From the NCBI RefSeq assembly GCF_020886695.1, contig NZ_AP024485.1, forward strand, positions 2,117,001 to 2,181,000: a DNA stretch of 64,000 nt. Reading direction: 5' to 3'. Position 1 is the stretch's first letter. The number at the start of each line of letters is the position of its first letter. The stretch comes from Pseudodesulfovibrio sediminis. Lineage in GTDB: Bacteria; Desulfobacterota; Desulfovibrionia; Desulfovibrionales; Desulfovibrionaceae. Made by a program: the position numbers and the translations under genes. Shown one piece after another: positions 1 through 9,702 of this stretch. The notes below the pieces were generated by a model. The model was not told where the DNA came from and did no database searches. It worked only from the letters and a program-made list of their open reading frames with translations.

Positions 1-2
1 TG

Positions 3-296
3 AGTGGGGATAGCGGGGGTTACATACGCAACGATCTCTCTTGGCGATTGCCCTTGCAGAGCTACGGCACCGACAAGATATCGGCTTGTGATTTATTTGC
101 TGGATACGACTACGGGATGATCCTCCACGACAAGAACGATCCATACGAGCGCGGCCACTTGCAAGGGGTTGCCTTGGGCTTGAGGACTTTGGGGGAATTG
201 AGCGCCCATGTGACTTTCGCCAAGGCGATAGCCGCACCCAATTTTCTAGAAAAAGAAGACCTTGAAATTTATAGTGCCTTGACCGTGATGTTTTAG
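3..296 (+). CDS. TpsB/CdiB outer-membrane transporter, C-terminal fragment
   Basis: The frame is open from the window edge, so only about the last 97 residues of a longer protein are present. It reads GDSGGYIRNDLSWRLP, then alternating beta-strand-like segments, and ends in a terminal Phe (ALTVMF), as expected for the last strands of a 16-stranded FhaC/ShlB/CdiB barrel. The family is known to export and cleave the TpsA/CdiA partner at the outer membrane. The stop lies 9 bases before the cdiA start with an AGGAGA ribosome site between, so the two are almost certainly co-transcribed. The first internal start-like codon (TTG at 48) lies inside the conserved barrel and is not a real start. Confidence 0.8.
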   Translation, partial: SGDSGGYIRNDLSWRLPLQSYGTDKISACDLFAGYDYGMILHDKNDPYERGHLQGVALGLRTLGELSAHVTFAKAIAAPNFLEKEDLEIYSALTVMF

Positions 297-305
297 GAGA
301 AACAG

Positions 306-3300
306 ATGAAAGCCAATATAGTTGTTCGCCAGCTGCTTAGTATTGTCCTGTCATGTCTGATCGTTTTTCAGCCAGGTTTTATCGCTATGGCTGGCGATCT
401 CCCGATTGTGGTTGATCCGGCCGCTCCAGATGGAAAGAAACCGACCATGGATCAATCCGGAAACGGGGTTCCTATCGAGCAGATTGCGACGCCGGGAAAA
501 GGTGGGATTTCGCATAACCTGTTTACCGATTTCAATGTTAATAAAATTGGTTTAATTATTAACAATAGCAAGTCCATGGCAAAGTCTCAATTAGGCGGCT
601 TTATCGCAGGCAATCCCAACCTTAAGGGAGGAGAAGCTCGATTAATTTTGAACGAGGTTACAGGTGCCAATCGTTCATATCTTGAGGGATACACAGAGCT
701 GCATGGAGCCAAAGCGGATTATATTTTGGCGAACCCCAATGGCATCACCATCAATGGTGGCGGATTTGTCAATTTCCCTCGAGTTACTCTGACCACGGGC
801 ACTTCCCGCTTCGGTGCAGGAGGACTCGAAGGCATCGACGTTCGTTCTGGAGATATTTTGGTTGAGGGCGAAGGTGTAAACGCCACCGAGATTGACGCCT
901 TTACATTGCTCGCCCAAGCGACTCGAATCAATGCAAACATCTACGCCAAGACCCTGACCATCGCAGCTGGACAGAACTCTTACAATCCCACCAACGGTTC
1001 CATTGCCTCTTTGGCTCACGATGGCACGCCCACTCCCTCTGTTGCCATCGATTCGAGCGCCTTGGGCGGCATGTATGCGGGACGCATCGTGCTCCAGGGC
1101 ACCGAGGCCGGAGTCGGGGTTAACCTTGAAGGCGTCATCCAGTCTGCGGATTCATTGGAGCTGACGGCAGATGGACAGATTCGCCTGAGAAACAAGACGA
1201 CCGCCGGAACCGACATCAAGATTCACTCCCACAACGGTGATGTAGCCATCGAAGATACGGTTTACGCCGGAACCACTGCGAGTGTGAGCGCCGCAGACGA
1301 TCTCACTATAAATCCGGGTGCTTCCGGTAAAGGCATTGTGGTAGGAGCCGCTGAACAGCTCAAGTTGGCCGCCGCCATCGTTAATACGACAGATGCAAAG
1401 ATTACCGCAGGACTTCAGGCTGACGGGACAGTTTCCGGCGGTTCCTTGTCCGTAACTGCAATGAACCAATTGACCACAAAGGACACTGAACTCGTTTCTG
1501 GCGACAGTTTGTCCATCGTGTCACCTAAAATTGCCATCAACGGTGGCAAAATTACAGCCGTTAGCAAGCTCGGTGTCCAGGGCTCTAATTCCGGCGATGT
1601 CACCATGACTGGTGCGGCAGAGTTGTCTTCTTTGAATGCCTTGGAAATAGAAGCGCGGTCCTTGACTGCGGCCGATGGTTTGCTGAAAGCCGATGATCTG
1701 ACCTTGTCGTTGGCTGGTGATTTCGATTTGGGTAATGCCACTCTGAGTTCCACTGGTGCATTGGCCTTGAATGCCAATTCGCTGAAAAGCGATGCAGGGA
1801 CTTCTATCACCAGTTTCACTGATATGTTTCTGACCTTGGATACCCTGCAAAACGATGGAGGTTTGATCTACGCAGGCAATATATTGGACTTGAATGTTCG
1901 AGAGTTGAGCAACACCTCTGAGGGCTATATCGTTGGTGTCAAAGGTGTGGCCATTGAAGGTCTCACGACAGGTTCTCGAGCGGATTTGATCAACAACAAC
2001 CAGTCTGTGATTGAAAGCAGTGATGGCTACATGAATATCGCGGCTGACATAATTGAGAATATATCCGGGGCCGCAACAGTCACTACCAAAGACGTCGGTT
2101 GGGAATATTGGCATCTGGGTTTCCAGACCGACATCCCCGGTTTCAATGACGACGGCACCAGAAATATTTACAGCGAACGTACGGGGCTGAGACAAAACAA
2201 AGGTGGGGTCAACGCGCACCTCCAATTGATCCTGGAAGAATATGGTCTCGCCTGGAACCGTCCTTATGACGGACGAGTCTTGCAGGAATGGATTCACCGC
2301 AGCAAGGATGTTGTCACGGGTCCGGCAGTGACGGCCGAAATCCTGTCCGCCTCGGACATGACCATCAATGCAGACAGCATCCTCAACGATCGTGGTCTCA
2401 TCTCCGGAGGCGGAAACATTACCGTCAATGCCAACTCGCTGGAGAACCGGGGACTTGAGCTAAGCAGTCATCTCGATTTCTATCGTAATTTTCTCCAGGT
2501 CCATGACTCGGGAAAGAACGCATACGGGCAGGTCCAACAACATTTTGAGACCTCCCAAGTTATAGATTCCGTTCCCGCCGTTATAGCCGCTGCTGGAACG
2601 CTGGATATCAATGTGCCGGGGCATGTGAACAACGAAAGTTTCAAGGAAGGCGAACAATATTCAGGTAGGTTTGCGGGAAATGCAGCATATTCCGACCTGG
2701 AGGTCACCGGTCCAATAAAGGATCCCAACACAGGAGAGCCCGTCAACACGGTCAGCGTGTCATTGCCGACGGGAGTGGGGTCTCTGTATGTCGTCAATAA
2801 AGACCCGGGGCAAACGTATCTCATTGAGACCAACCCTGCTTTGACCAATGTCGGTGGATTCTATGGTTCTCAGTACTTTTTTGACGAAGTCGGGGTAAAC
2901 GTTACCGATTTGGATACTCAAATTTTAGGTGACGCATTCTTCGAAACCAACATGATCCGCAAGCAGGTGCTCCAGGCAACTGGCAAACGTTACCTGAGTC
3001 CCACTTATGCCAGCGACGCCGATCAGTTCCGCCAACTCATGGACAATGCGGCACAGACTCGGGAAGACCTCGGACTGGAGATCGGAGTGGCTCTGACCGC
3101 CGATCAGCTGACAGACCTGACCTCGGATATCGTCTGGTACGAAACTCGCGAGGTCATGGGCAAGGAAGTCCTTGTACCTGTCGTGTATCTGGGCTCCGTA
3201 TCCCAGGCCAACCTGAATCTCACCCGCGGGGCCATGCTCACCGGAACCACGGTGAACATCCAGACCGCAGAGCTTAACAACAGCGGTGCCATCGTGGGCA

Positions 3301-6300
3301 AAAACGTGACCATCGATGCTGACAACGTCCGAAATCATGGCGGTGATTTGACCGGCCAGACTCTCGGCGTCACCGCCAGCAACGACATCGTCAACAAAAG
3401 CGGTTCGATCAGCGGCGGGGATGTCTCGCTCTCAGCCGGCCACAACGTCGTTATTGAAACCAAGACCGAAGAACGTAGTGAGGGAAAGGACTCTCATGGC
3501 TACATTCATCAGACCGCCGATGTATCCGCCAGTGGCAATCTGAATATATCCTCTGGTGGCGACACTTCCCTACTTGCCGCCAAGCTGTCCGCCGATGGCG
3601 CAGCCAATATTACTGCCGCTGGCGATGTGGCTGTTGGCACCAAAGTGGTGACCGAACATATTGAAGCCACGGATTACAAAGCCGACCAGGTCGGACACAT
3701 GGGATCCAGCGTCAAGGCAGGGAATTTGAGCATCTCCTCCGGAAACGACGTGGCCGTGGTGGGCAGTGATCTTTCCGCTTCCGGCAATGCCGTCATTGAG
3801 GCCGTGCGCGACGTGAACGTCACAGGCGTAACCAACTCCGCCACGTCTGATTACGAGCATTCCAGCTCCGGTGGAGTATTCGGTGGCGGGGGCTCCAGCG
3901 AGGAACATACGAAACAAACCACGGTCACCCGGTCCTCAATCACTGCGGACGGCGATCTCGCCATCAAAGCCGGTACGGATACTGAGGGCAGTCTGTCCGT
4001 GGTCGGCAGTAAGATCAGCGCAAAAGGTGATGTTTCGCTGAAGGCCGCCGATATGATTCTCATATCTTCCGCTGAAGAAGAAAAACACCGAAGTAGCGAC
4101 AAAAGCAGTTCCGGTTTATTATCGTCAAAATCATCCAAATCCGCTTCCGGCTCTGTGACCCAGGTTGCCAGTGAGGTGAAATCCAACAATTCGGTGGATA
4201 TTCAGGCCAATTCTGATGTCACCGTTTCAGCCAGTAATATTCATGGAGACCAAGGGGTTGCCATTAAGAGTGAGACCGGCGATGTCCGTATCGTCGGAGG
4301 CCAGAATCAGGGATACTCGGAACGCGAAGAAAAGAAGAGTGGCATCGGCCTGTTCGTGTCAAAAGGCCGTCTCGACGTAGCCAAATTCACTGAAGAGAGT
4401 GTGAAATCAAAGGAAAGCGGTAATGTCGCCTCTCAAATTACATCGGGCACAGACACCACTATCACCGCTGCCAACGATGCGACCATTATCGGCTCAACCG
4501 TGGCGGCCGAAAAAGATGTGAATATCGCCGCTGATCGCGATGTGAATATTATTCCGGGTCGCAATTCCCAGTCTTCCCAGAAAAGCAGCAAGGAAGGCGG
4601 TATTGGTATCGGCCTGACGCTGTCTGAAAATGAAGTCAGCATAAGCGCCGGATACAAAGGCGTTGAGACAAAGACCAACTCATCCGGCAAATACAATGCA
4701 GGTTCCCTGATCAGCGCGGGCAATGATGTAAAAATAGACGCCGGGCGCAACATCAATCAGGTTTCCTCGGAAATAGAAGCCGGTCAGGATGTGAACATGA
4801 AGGCCGGTGAAGACCTCAACGTCACGGCCGCGCAGGATGTTGAACATCTCGATGAATACGTCAAGTCCGTTGAGGTAGGATTAAAGCTGGCTGCCAAGCA
4901 GTCGGTCTCGACCGCCATAAGAACACTCGTTGACACACCGAAAAACATGACCTCCGGAGAAGGCGGTGTCGGGGCCAAGGCTGTTACGGCTGGCAGTGGC
5001 GCGCTTCAGGCGGTTTCTGCCGCCCAGCAGGTGTCCAATCCGAGTGCTTCTGTATCGCTGACAGCTGGTCTGTCCATGACCGAAAGCCGGTTCAGCAGCG
5101 ACTCGGCAACCTCTGTAAGTTCGCAGACCTCTGCAGGACGTGACGCCAATATTGAGGCCGGGAAAAACCTGACCATTGAAGGTGCCACTGTTCTGGCCAA
5201 TGAAGATGTCGCTCTGACCGCCGGAGAGGATATTGCCATTTCTTCGGCCGCCAACAATCGGGAGACCTCGTCGAGTTCCAGTTCCATTTCTGCAAGCGCA
5301 GGCATTGGAGCCACCGTCAGCGCGGCCAACGGCGCGGCTGCTGGCGTGCAGGTATCCGGTGCGGCCTCCGGGTCCGACAGCGACTACCGCTCCGACTCCA
5401 ACACCAATGCCCAAGTTGTGGCGGGTCAGGATCTGACCGTGAAATCCGGCCAGGATACCACTGTTGCCGGGGCGAACCTTGAAGGCAACAAGGTCAACAT
5501 GGACGTTGGTGACAATCTGGTTGTCGCCAGCAAGCAGGACACCAGCAAATCCAAAAGTTCAAATTGGAGCATCGGCGGCAGCGCCACCATCGGCATGGGA
5601 GCGTCCGTGGCCGCGGACGCCGCAGGCGTGGTGGGCATGGACGCCGACAGCCAGACCGGTGACTCCGCCAATATCGGCATGGGCAAAGGCTCCGGCTCAT
5701 CCGCCTGGGTGAACAACCAGACCTCGATTGTCGGCAAGGAGCAGGTCGATATCCGCGTGGAAAACAACACCCACGTGGAAGGCGCGGTCATTGCCGCCGA
5801 AAATGGCAACCTCAAGCTCGATACCAACACCCTCACCTACAAGGACATCTACGACCACGACAAGGCTTCGAGCTATCAGGCCAGCCTGTCTGGATCGGTG
5901 AGTGCGGAGAATGAAAAGGACAGCGAAACGCGCAAAGACGGAGAAGAGGGCAACCCCTATGCAGGAACGCTGGAAGGCAGCTCCTCCTCCCACGACCGCC
6001 GCCAGATCAACCGCGCCACCATCGGCGAGGGCGAGATCATCATCCGCTCCGACCCCGCAGCCGGGCTGGAGGGCCTGAATCGCGACCTCGCCAAAGCGCA
6101 AGAGATTACCAAGAACGAGAAGACCTCGGTCACGGTGTATATTGATAGCGCCGCGATTGAAGAGGTTATGAGTGGCGGTGAGGGAATCAAAAACAACTTT
6201 AATAAAATTGCCGAGAAGATCAAAGAGCTACTGCCTGAAGATGCGGAACGCATGCGTGAAGTCATTCAATCTCAACAAGACTTTCGGGATCAATTGGAAA

Positions 6301-7325
6301 AAGACGGAATAGATTCCGATGAAGCAGACAGAATTCTTGGTGAAAACGCTGTGGCTGCTGTTTTGAAAGAAAAACTGGATAAATACGTAACAGAAACCGG
6401 TGAATTGAATATAACTGAGGAGCAAGCGGAAGATTTATTGAAGGAGCTTAGAGATGATCCAACAGTAGTACTTCAGGTGGCAAGCACCTGGGACTACGAT
6501 TTGCAAACTGAGCGAGCCAGATTGCAACGTCAGTTATTTTCTATTGTGGGCATTGCCAAGAGTGCTGGCGCAACTGCTAAAGGCGCTTTGATGTTTCTCA
6601 ATGATTATTCTGGTGAGATCTTTTATTTCGCGACAGGAGGTGCCTTATTCAAAGCCGAACATGAAAGCTTCCATAAGGCCGTCAATGAACTTGCTACCTC
6701 TATTGGAAAGCTGGCTACTGATCCTGTTGGGAGCCTGAAGGCCGTCGGCCAGGAATACCAGGGCCGACTCGATCAGTATTATAAATTTGTTGAGGAAGGA
6801 AAGCAGGATGAGGCGGGCTTAGTCATGGGCACGCTCATTTATGATGTTGGAGAGTTTCTGGTTGGTGCTGGTGCTGCTGGTGCGGGGATTTTGAAGGGGA
6901 CGAAGAAGCTTGCCGGGATGGTGAAAGGGGTTAGCAAGGGAGCGGTATATGCTGCCAAGGTTGATTCTTCACTACTTATCGAGTTAATCCAAAAGGGTGT
7001 TAAGGTTACAGCTGATGATGTACTTTTCACGCAGAGGATGCCAGATGGGAAGATCGCTTTTCTTGAAAAGGGCAACTCGGCAGCAGGGTTGACTCATATT
7101 ATTGAAAGACACGCAAGCCAATTTGTGGCCAAAGGTATTCCCGAAAATGAGATACTAGACGCCATTTACCAAGCAATTAAAGAAAACAATATCATAGGGT
7201 ATCAAGGTAAAGGCACAGGTAGACCAATCTTTGAATATACATACAACGGTAAACGTCAGAGAATTGCGATAACAGTTTCTGAAAATGGATTTGTCGTAGG
7301 AGCTAACCCAAAATCAATCGAGTAG
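306..7325 (+). CDS. cdiA: CdiA-type two-partner secretion toxin (filamentous haemagglutinin family)
   Basis: A 2339-residue exported effector of contact-dependent inhibition. Residues 1-30 form a Sec signal ending AMAG. The TPS secretion domain follows with its hallmark NPNL (103-106) and NPNG (143-146) motifs. Beta-helical haemagglutinin repeats run to about residue 1950. A conserved segment (INRATIGEGEIIIRSDP to YIDSAAIEE) precedes the variable end. From about residue 1952 the sequence changes character: coiled-coil-like and glycine/alanine-rich stretches, then a terminal 100-residue domain with HIIERH, GRPIFEYTYNGK and ENGFVVGANP. That end is a candidate RNase-type toxin, but I cannot name its family. 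Start chosen at ATG 306 behind AGGAGA. This is the only cdiA copy here with a start and signal peptide. It lacks the DUF637 region found in many downstream cassettes. Confidence 0.93.
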   Translation: MKANIVVRQLLSIVLSCLIVFQPGFIAMAGDLPIVVDPAAPDGKKPTMDQSGNGVPIEQIATPGKGGISHNLFTDFNVNKIGLIINNSKSMAKSQLGGFIAGNPNLKGGEARLILNEVTGANRSYLEGYTELHGAKADYILANPNGITINGGGFVNFPRVTLTTGTSRFGAGGLEGIDVRSGDILVEGEGVNATEIDAFTLLAQATRINANIYAKTLTIAAGQNSYNPTNGSIASLAHDGTPTPSVAIDSSALGGMYAGRIVLQGTEAGVGVNLEGVIQSADSLELTADGQIRLRNKTTAGTDIKIHSHNGDVAIEDTVYAGTTASVSAADDLTINPGASGKGIVVGAAEQLKLAAAIVNTTDAKITAGLQADGTVSGGSLSVTAMNQLTTKDTELVSGDSLSIVSPKIAINGGKITAVSKLGVQGSNSGDVTMTGAAELSSLNALEIEARSLTAADGLLKADDLTLSLAGDFDLGNATLSSTGALALNANSLKSDAGTSITSFTDMFLTLDTLQNDGGLIYAGNILDLNVRELSNTSEGYIVGVKGVAIEGLTTGSRADLINNNQSVIESSDGYMNIAADIIENISGAATVTTKDVGWEYWHLGFQTDIPGFNDDGTRNIYSERTGLRQNKGGVNAHLQLILEEYGLAWNRPYDGRVLQEWIHRSKDVVTGPAVTAEILSASDMTINADSILNDRGLISGGGNITVNANSLENRGLELSSHLDFYRNFLQVHDSGKNAYGQVQQHFETSQVIDSVPAVIAAAGTLDINVPGHVNNESFKEGEQYSGRFAGNAAYSDLEVTGPIKDPNTGEPVNTVSVSLPTGVGSLYVVNKDPGQTYLIETNPALTNVGGFYGSQYFFDEVGVNVTDLDTQILGDAFFETNMIRKQVLQATGKRYLSPTYASDADQFRQLMDNAAQTREDLGLEIGVALTADQLTDLTSDIVWYETREVMGKEVLVPVVYLGSVSQANLNLTRGAMLTGTTVNIQTAELNNSGAIVGKNVTIDADNVRNHGGDLTGQTLGVTASNDIVNKSGSISGGDVSLSAGHNVVIETKTEERSEGKDSHGYIHQTADVSASGNLNISSGGDTSLLAAKLSADGAANITAAGDVAVGTKVVTEHIEATDYKADQVGHMGSSVKAGNLSISSGNDVAVVGSDLSASGNAVIEAVRDVNVTGVTNSATSDYEHSSSGGVFGGGGSSEEHTKQTTVTRSSITADGDLAIKAGTDTEGSLSVVGSKISAKGDVSLKAADMILISSAEEEKHRSSDKSSSGLLSSKSSKSASGSVTQVASEVKSNNSVDIQANSDVTVSASNIHGDQGVAIKSETGDVRIVGGQNQGYSEREEKKSGIGLFVSKGRLDVAKFTEESVKSKESGNVASQITSGTDTTITAANDATIIGSTVAAEKDVNIAADRDVNIIPGRNSQSSQKSSKEGGIGIGLTLSENEVSISAGYKGVETKTNSSGKYNAGSLISAGNDVKIDAGRNINQVSSEIEAGQDVNMKAGEDLNVTAAQDVEHLDEYVKSVEVGLKLAAKQSVSTAIRTLVDTPKNMTSGEGGVGAKAVTAGSGALQAVSAAQQVSNPSASVSLTAGLSMTESRFSSDSATSVSSQTSAGRDANIEAGKNLTIEGATVLANEDVALTAGEDIAISSAANNRETSSSSSSISASAGIGATVSAANGAAAGVQVSGAASGSDSDYRSDSNTNAQVVAGQDLTVKSGQDTTVAGANLEGNKVNMDVGDNLVVASKQDTSKSKSSNWSIGGSATIGMGASVAADAAGVVGMDADSQTGDSANIGMGKGSGSSAWVNNQTSIVGKEQVDIRVENNTHVEGAVIAAENGNLKLDTNTLTYKDIYDHDKASSYQASLSGSVSAENEKDSETRKDGEEGNPYAGTLEGSSSSHDRRQINRATIGEGEIIIRSDPAAGLEGLNRDLAKAQEITKNEKTSVTVYIDSAAIEEVMSGGEGIKNNFNKIAEKIKELLPEDAERMREVIQSQQDFRDQLEKDGIDSDEADRILGENAVAAVLKEKLDKYVTETGELNITEEQAEDLLKELRDDPTVVLQVASTWDYDLQTERARLQRQLFSIVGIAKSAGATAKGALMFLNDYSGEIFYFATGGALFKAEHESFHKAVNELATSIGKLATDPVGSLKAVGQEYQGRLDQYYKFVEEGKQDEAGLVMGTLIYDVGEFLVGAGAAGAGILKGTKKLAGMVKGVSKGAVYAAKVDSSLLIELIQKGVKVTADDVLFTQRMPDGKIAFLEKGNSAAGLTHIIERHASQFVAKGIPENEILDAIYQAIKENNIIGYQGKGTGRPIFEYTYNGKRQRIAITVSENGFVVGANPKSIE
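4418..6165 (+). repeat. Long direct repeat, copy A (within cdiA)
   Basis: This 1.75-kb segment of the cdiA haemagglutinin and pre-toxin region recurs at 10133-11880 with a constant offset of 5715 bases, which keeps frame. The central part (about 4510-5820) shows no difference in the stretches I compared. The few substitutions seen cluster towards both ends. It ends where the toxin regions diverge. Confidence 0.9.
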
Positions 7326-7328
7326 AGT

Positions 7329-7652
7329 ATGCCAAGAGAATTGCGCTTTTTTTTAGAATATATGTGTTTCCCACTATGGATTAGCGATGAAGAGGGAGTT
7401 GTAGGCACTATCGACCCAGAATCACTATCAATAAGCGATGACCTAAAACATGATATAAAGGAGTGGGATAGAATATTCCAAGCCACATTGGATCAAAGAT
7501 ATCCACCTGATTCTGGGTTCTCTTCAAAGTATGCAAATGAGTTGTTATGGAAAGCTTTTGATGAAGAAGGGAAAAGCCTTTTTGTTCGTCTTAAGCAAGA
7601 GCTAAATGGGATTTATAAGATTACATCAGAAAAATATGACAATGGAAATTAA
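7329..7652 (+). CDS. cdiI: Predicted CDI immunity protein for the expressed CdiA toxin
   Basis: A 107-residue, acidic, AT-rich soluble protein starting 3 bases after the cdiA stop. Position is the main evidence: in CDI loci the gene immediately behind cdiA encodes the cognate immunity protein that neutralises the C-terminal toxin in the cytoplasm. I do not recognise its family. No signal peptide or membrane segment is visible. The gene is followed by a fossil of another immunity gene (7664-7717) and a hairpin. It shares no obvious sequence with the other immunity genes in the window, as expected for a cognate pair. Confidence 0.7.
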   Translation: MPRELRFFLEYMCFPLWISDEEGVVGTIDPESLSISDDLKHDIKEWDRIFQATLDQRYPPDSGFSSKYANELLWKAFDEEGKSLFVRLKQELNGIYKITSEKYDNGN

Positions 7653-7663
7653 TTCGCCACAAA

Positions 7664-7717
7664 CATGAAAACGATCTGGACACGCTACTCATCAATCAGG
7701 TTGAGGAGCGCAATTAG
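7664..7717 (+). pseudogene. Fossil 3' end of a displaced immunity gene
   Basis: Read in frame from 7664, this stretch encodes HENDLDTLLINQVEERN and a stop. It closely matches the last residues of the immunity gene ending at 18231 (YENDLDTLLINQEGELNS). The nucleotide similarity continues through the hairpin and into the next cassette. The rest of the gene is missing, so this is a recombination scar. Confidence 0.8.
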
Positions 7718-7753
7718 TAAGTATTAAGCGACATCATACGTATTTTTCAACTT

Positions 7754-7779
7754 AAAGGCCCGACTCAACCGGGCCTTTT
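7754..7779 (+). terminator. Cassette-boundary hairpin, copy 1
   Basis: AAAGGCCCG...CGGGCCTTTT forms a GC-rich stem with a short loop followed by T-rich sequence, an intrinsic-terminator shape. The core GCTCTTTGACAT follows, then the open frame of the next cdiA fragment. Related hairpins sit at 10067, 18265, 20640 and 26115, with a decayed one near 24692. Confidence 0.75.
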
Positions 7780-7799
7780 CTTTTGCTCTTTGACATAGC

Positions 7800-9692
7800 C
7801 TGTTCATCACCACTGCCGACGGCGTGGTGGTCGAGTACAAGGAAACCGGCAACGTTCAGGAGGATATTGCCCAGCTCGCTCAGGCTCCTGGTCTGGAATG
7901 GATGGCCGAGATCGCCAATCGCGACGACGTCAACTGGCAGGCCGTGCAGGAAGTCCATGATCAATGGAAGGAGACCAACGGCGGCGTAGGCGGTCCCGGC
8001 ATGCAGCTCCTGTCCCTTGCCATGGCCGTGGCCTTGTCCTTTACCGGAGTGGGCGCCGCTGCGGGTACAGCCATTGCCGACACTGTGGGGATGGCAGGCA
8101 ATGCAGCCATGACCGCCGCATTCTCCGCTGGTTTCAACTCTCTGGTCATCCAGGCAAGTATGCAGGTCGTGGGTAACGGCGGCGACATCGGGGCCGCGCT
8201 CGAGGCTTTGGCCTCCATCGACACGGTCCGCGCACTGGCAACAGCCATGCTGACCGCCGGACTGAGCAAGGGAATCATTGATTATGTAAACGGTGATGAA
8301 GTGACCGCGGCCACCGGAGCAGCCACTGAAGCGGCCAAAACTGCCGAAGAAGCCTCCTTCATCGCCGACCTCGCCCAGAGCCTTCAGGATAGCGCCATCC
8401 AAGCCGGAGTCAGTGCCGGAGTAGACACCGCCATCAACGGCGGCAACCTGGGCGAAAATCTGCTGGCAAATATGCGCAGTGCAGCGGTCTCAACGCTGGG
8501 AGCGACACTGGCCAACGAAATTGGCGAGGCCTACCACAAAGGCGACCTCGATTACGTCACCCACAAGATCGCCCATGCAGCCCTCGGTGCGGCCATGGAC
8601 CTCGCAATGGGCGGCGATGGCGTCTCAGGAGCCATCGGCGGTGCCGTGGGTGAGATCACCGGTGAGGCTCTGGCGGGCGAAATCAAGCAGGCGCTGAAAG
8701 ACGGCAATATTGATCCGACTCAGGTGCAGGACTGGATGGCGGCGGGAGTTGATGTGTCAAAACTCGCGGCAGGTCTTGTTGCGGCGGCTGCGGATCAAGA
8801 CATAGGGACAGCCGCGGAAGCAGCGGGCAATGCTGCCGAAAACAATGCCTTCTTTGTCGCGGCAGCTATTATTCTCGAAATTGCCGATAAAATAATGATG
8901 GCCGCAGATATCGCTGAGTTTGGCGAAGCTGTTATCATAGGTGATAAAGAGAAGCAGGAAGAATTGATACTTGGCTTCCTCATCGGGATGGGAATTGAGA
9001 ATACGATAGGCAATTTGGTGCCTGGCAGTTACGTTGCTCTCCGCACAGCCCTCAAGGCTGGTAAGCTGGATGTCGTATTGAAATTATTGCCCGACAGTGC
9101 GATAAAATGGATGGTCAATCATGCAGATGAGGCATTTAGCAAGCTCCAAAAAAAGCTCATTGACGAATATCCGGACCTGCAAGATGCACTGACGCATTTT
9201 GACTTCGACAGCCTCAAGAGTAGCGACGAACTGGAAACGCTCGTTGCCAAGAGGATGGATGAAATCAATGTCCCAGCCAGCGGTGCGGGTACGGATGTTG
9301 CCAAAGTTGCTGATGAGGTCGCAAGTGATGCATTGAAAGTATTCAAGGCGGATGGAGCAGGTAAACTTATTGGCGCAGAGAATGCCTATATTGACTCTCG
9401 AAAATTTACAGAATACGCTTTAAATCCAAACCATGCATCCGGGGGAAATAAAGCTAGAGTTTTTAATTCTGTTTTAGGATATAATCAATCGAACTATGAT
9501 AGTTTAATTGCACAAATACAACGTGGGATAAAAGATAATATAGCAATTTCTGGGAAAATAGATAATTTTGGCACTAGGTTTACAGTTGACATTCCAGTTA
9601 CAGGTCCAAAAGGCAGTGCTGTCGTCAGAACTGGGTGGATTTACAAGCCAGGAGAAAACATCCCCTCACTAACAACACTATTTGTCAAGTAG
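7800..9692 (+). CDS. Orphan CdiA C-terminal cassette 1 (class 2, DUF637 region + DUF6883-like toxin)
   Basis: A promoterless-looking cdiA fragment. The homologous frame begins at CTG 7800 (LFITTADGVVVEYKE) right after an in-frame TGA at 7791, and no start codon with a ribosome site is present (first candidate GTG 7824). The first part matches the haemagglutinin DUF637 region (AAFSAGFNSLVIQAS, GDIGAALEALASIDTV). A conserved alpha-helical stretch follows and ends KRMDEINVPASGAG. After this junction the composition becomes AT-rich and the toxin begins: KFTEYALNPNH, NKARVFNSVLGY, VDIPVTGPKGS, VVRTGWIYKPG. This pattern is that of DUF6883, a small domain found in polymorphic toxins. The neighbouring DUF4926-like gene fits as its immunity partner. 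Confidence 0.82.
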   Translation: MFITTADGVVVEYKETGNVQEDIAQLAQAPGLEWMAEIANRDDVNWQAVQEVHDQWKETNGGVGGPGMQLLSLAMAVALSFTGVGAAAGTAIADTVGMAGNAAMTAAFSAGFNSLVIQASMQVVGNGGDIGAALEALASIDTVRALATAMLTAGLSKGIIDYVNGDEVTAATGAATEAAKTAEEASFIADLAQSLQDSAIQAGVSAGVDTAINGGNLGENLLANMRSAAVSTLGATLANEIGEAYHKGDLDYVTHKIAHAALGAAMDLAMGGDGVSGAIGGAVGEITGEALAGEIKQALKDGNIDPTQVQDWMAAGVDVSKLAAGLVAAAADQDIGTAAEAAGNAAENNAFFVAAAIILEIADKIMMAADIAEFGEAVIIGDKEKQEELILGFLIGMGIENTIGNLVPGSYVALRTALKAGKLDVVLKLLPDSAIKWMVNHADEAFSKLQKKLIDEYPDLQDALTHFDFDSLKSSDELETLVAKRMDEINVPASGAGTDVAKVADEVASDALKVFKADGAGKLIGAENAYIDSRKFTEYALNPNHASGGNKARVFNSVLGYNQSNYDSLIAQIQRGIKDNIAISGKIDNFGTRFTVDIPVTGPKGSAVVRTGWIYKPGENIPSLTTLFVK

Positions 9693-9702
9693 AGGTAAGG
9701 TT

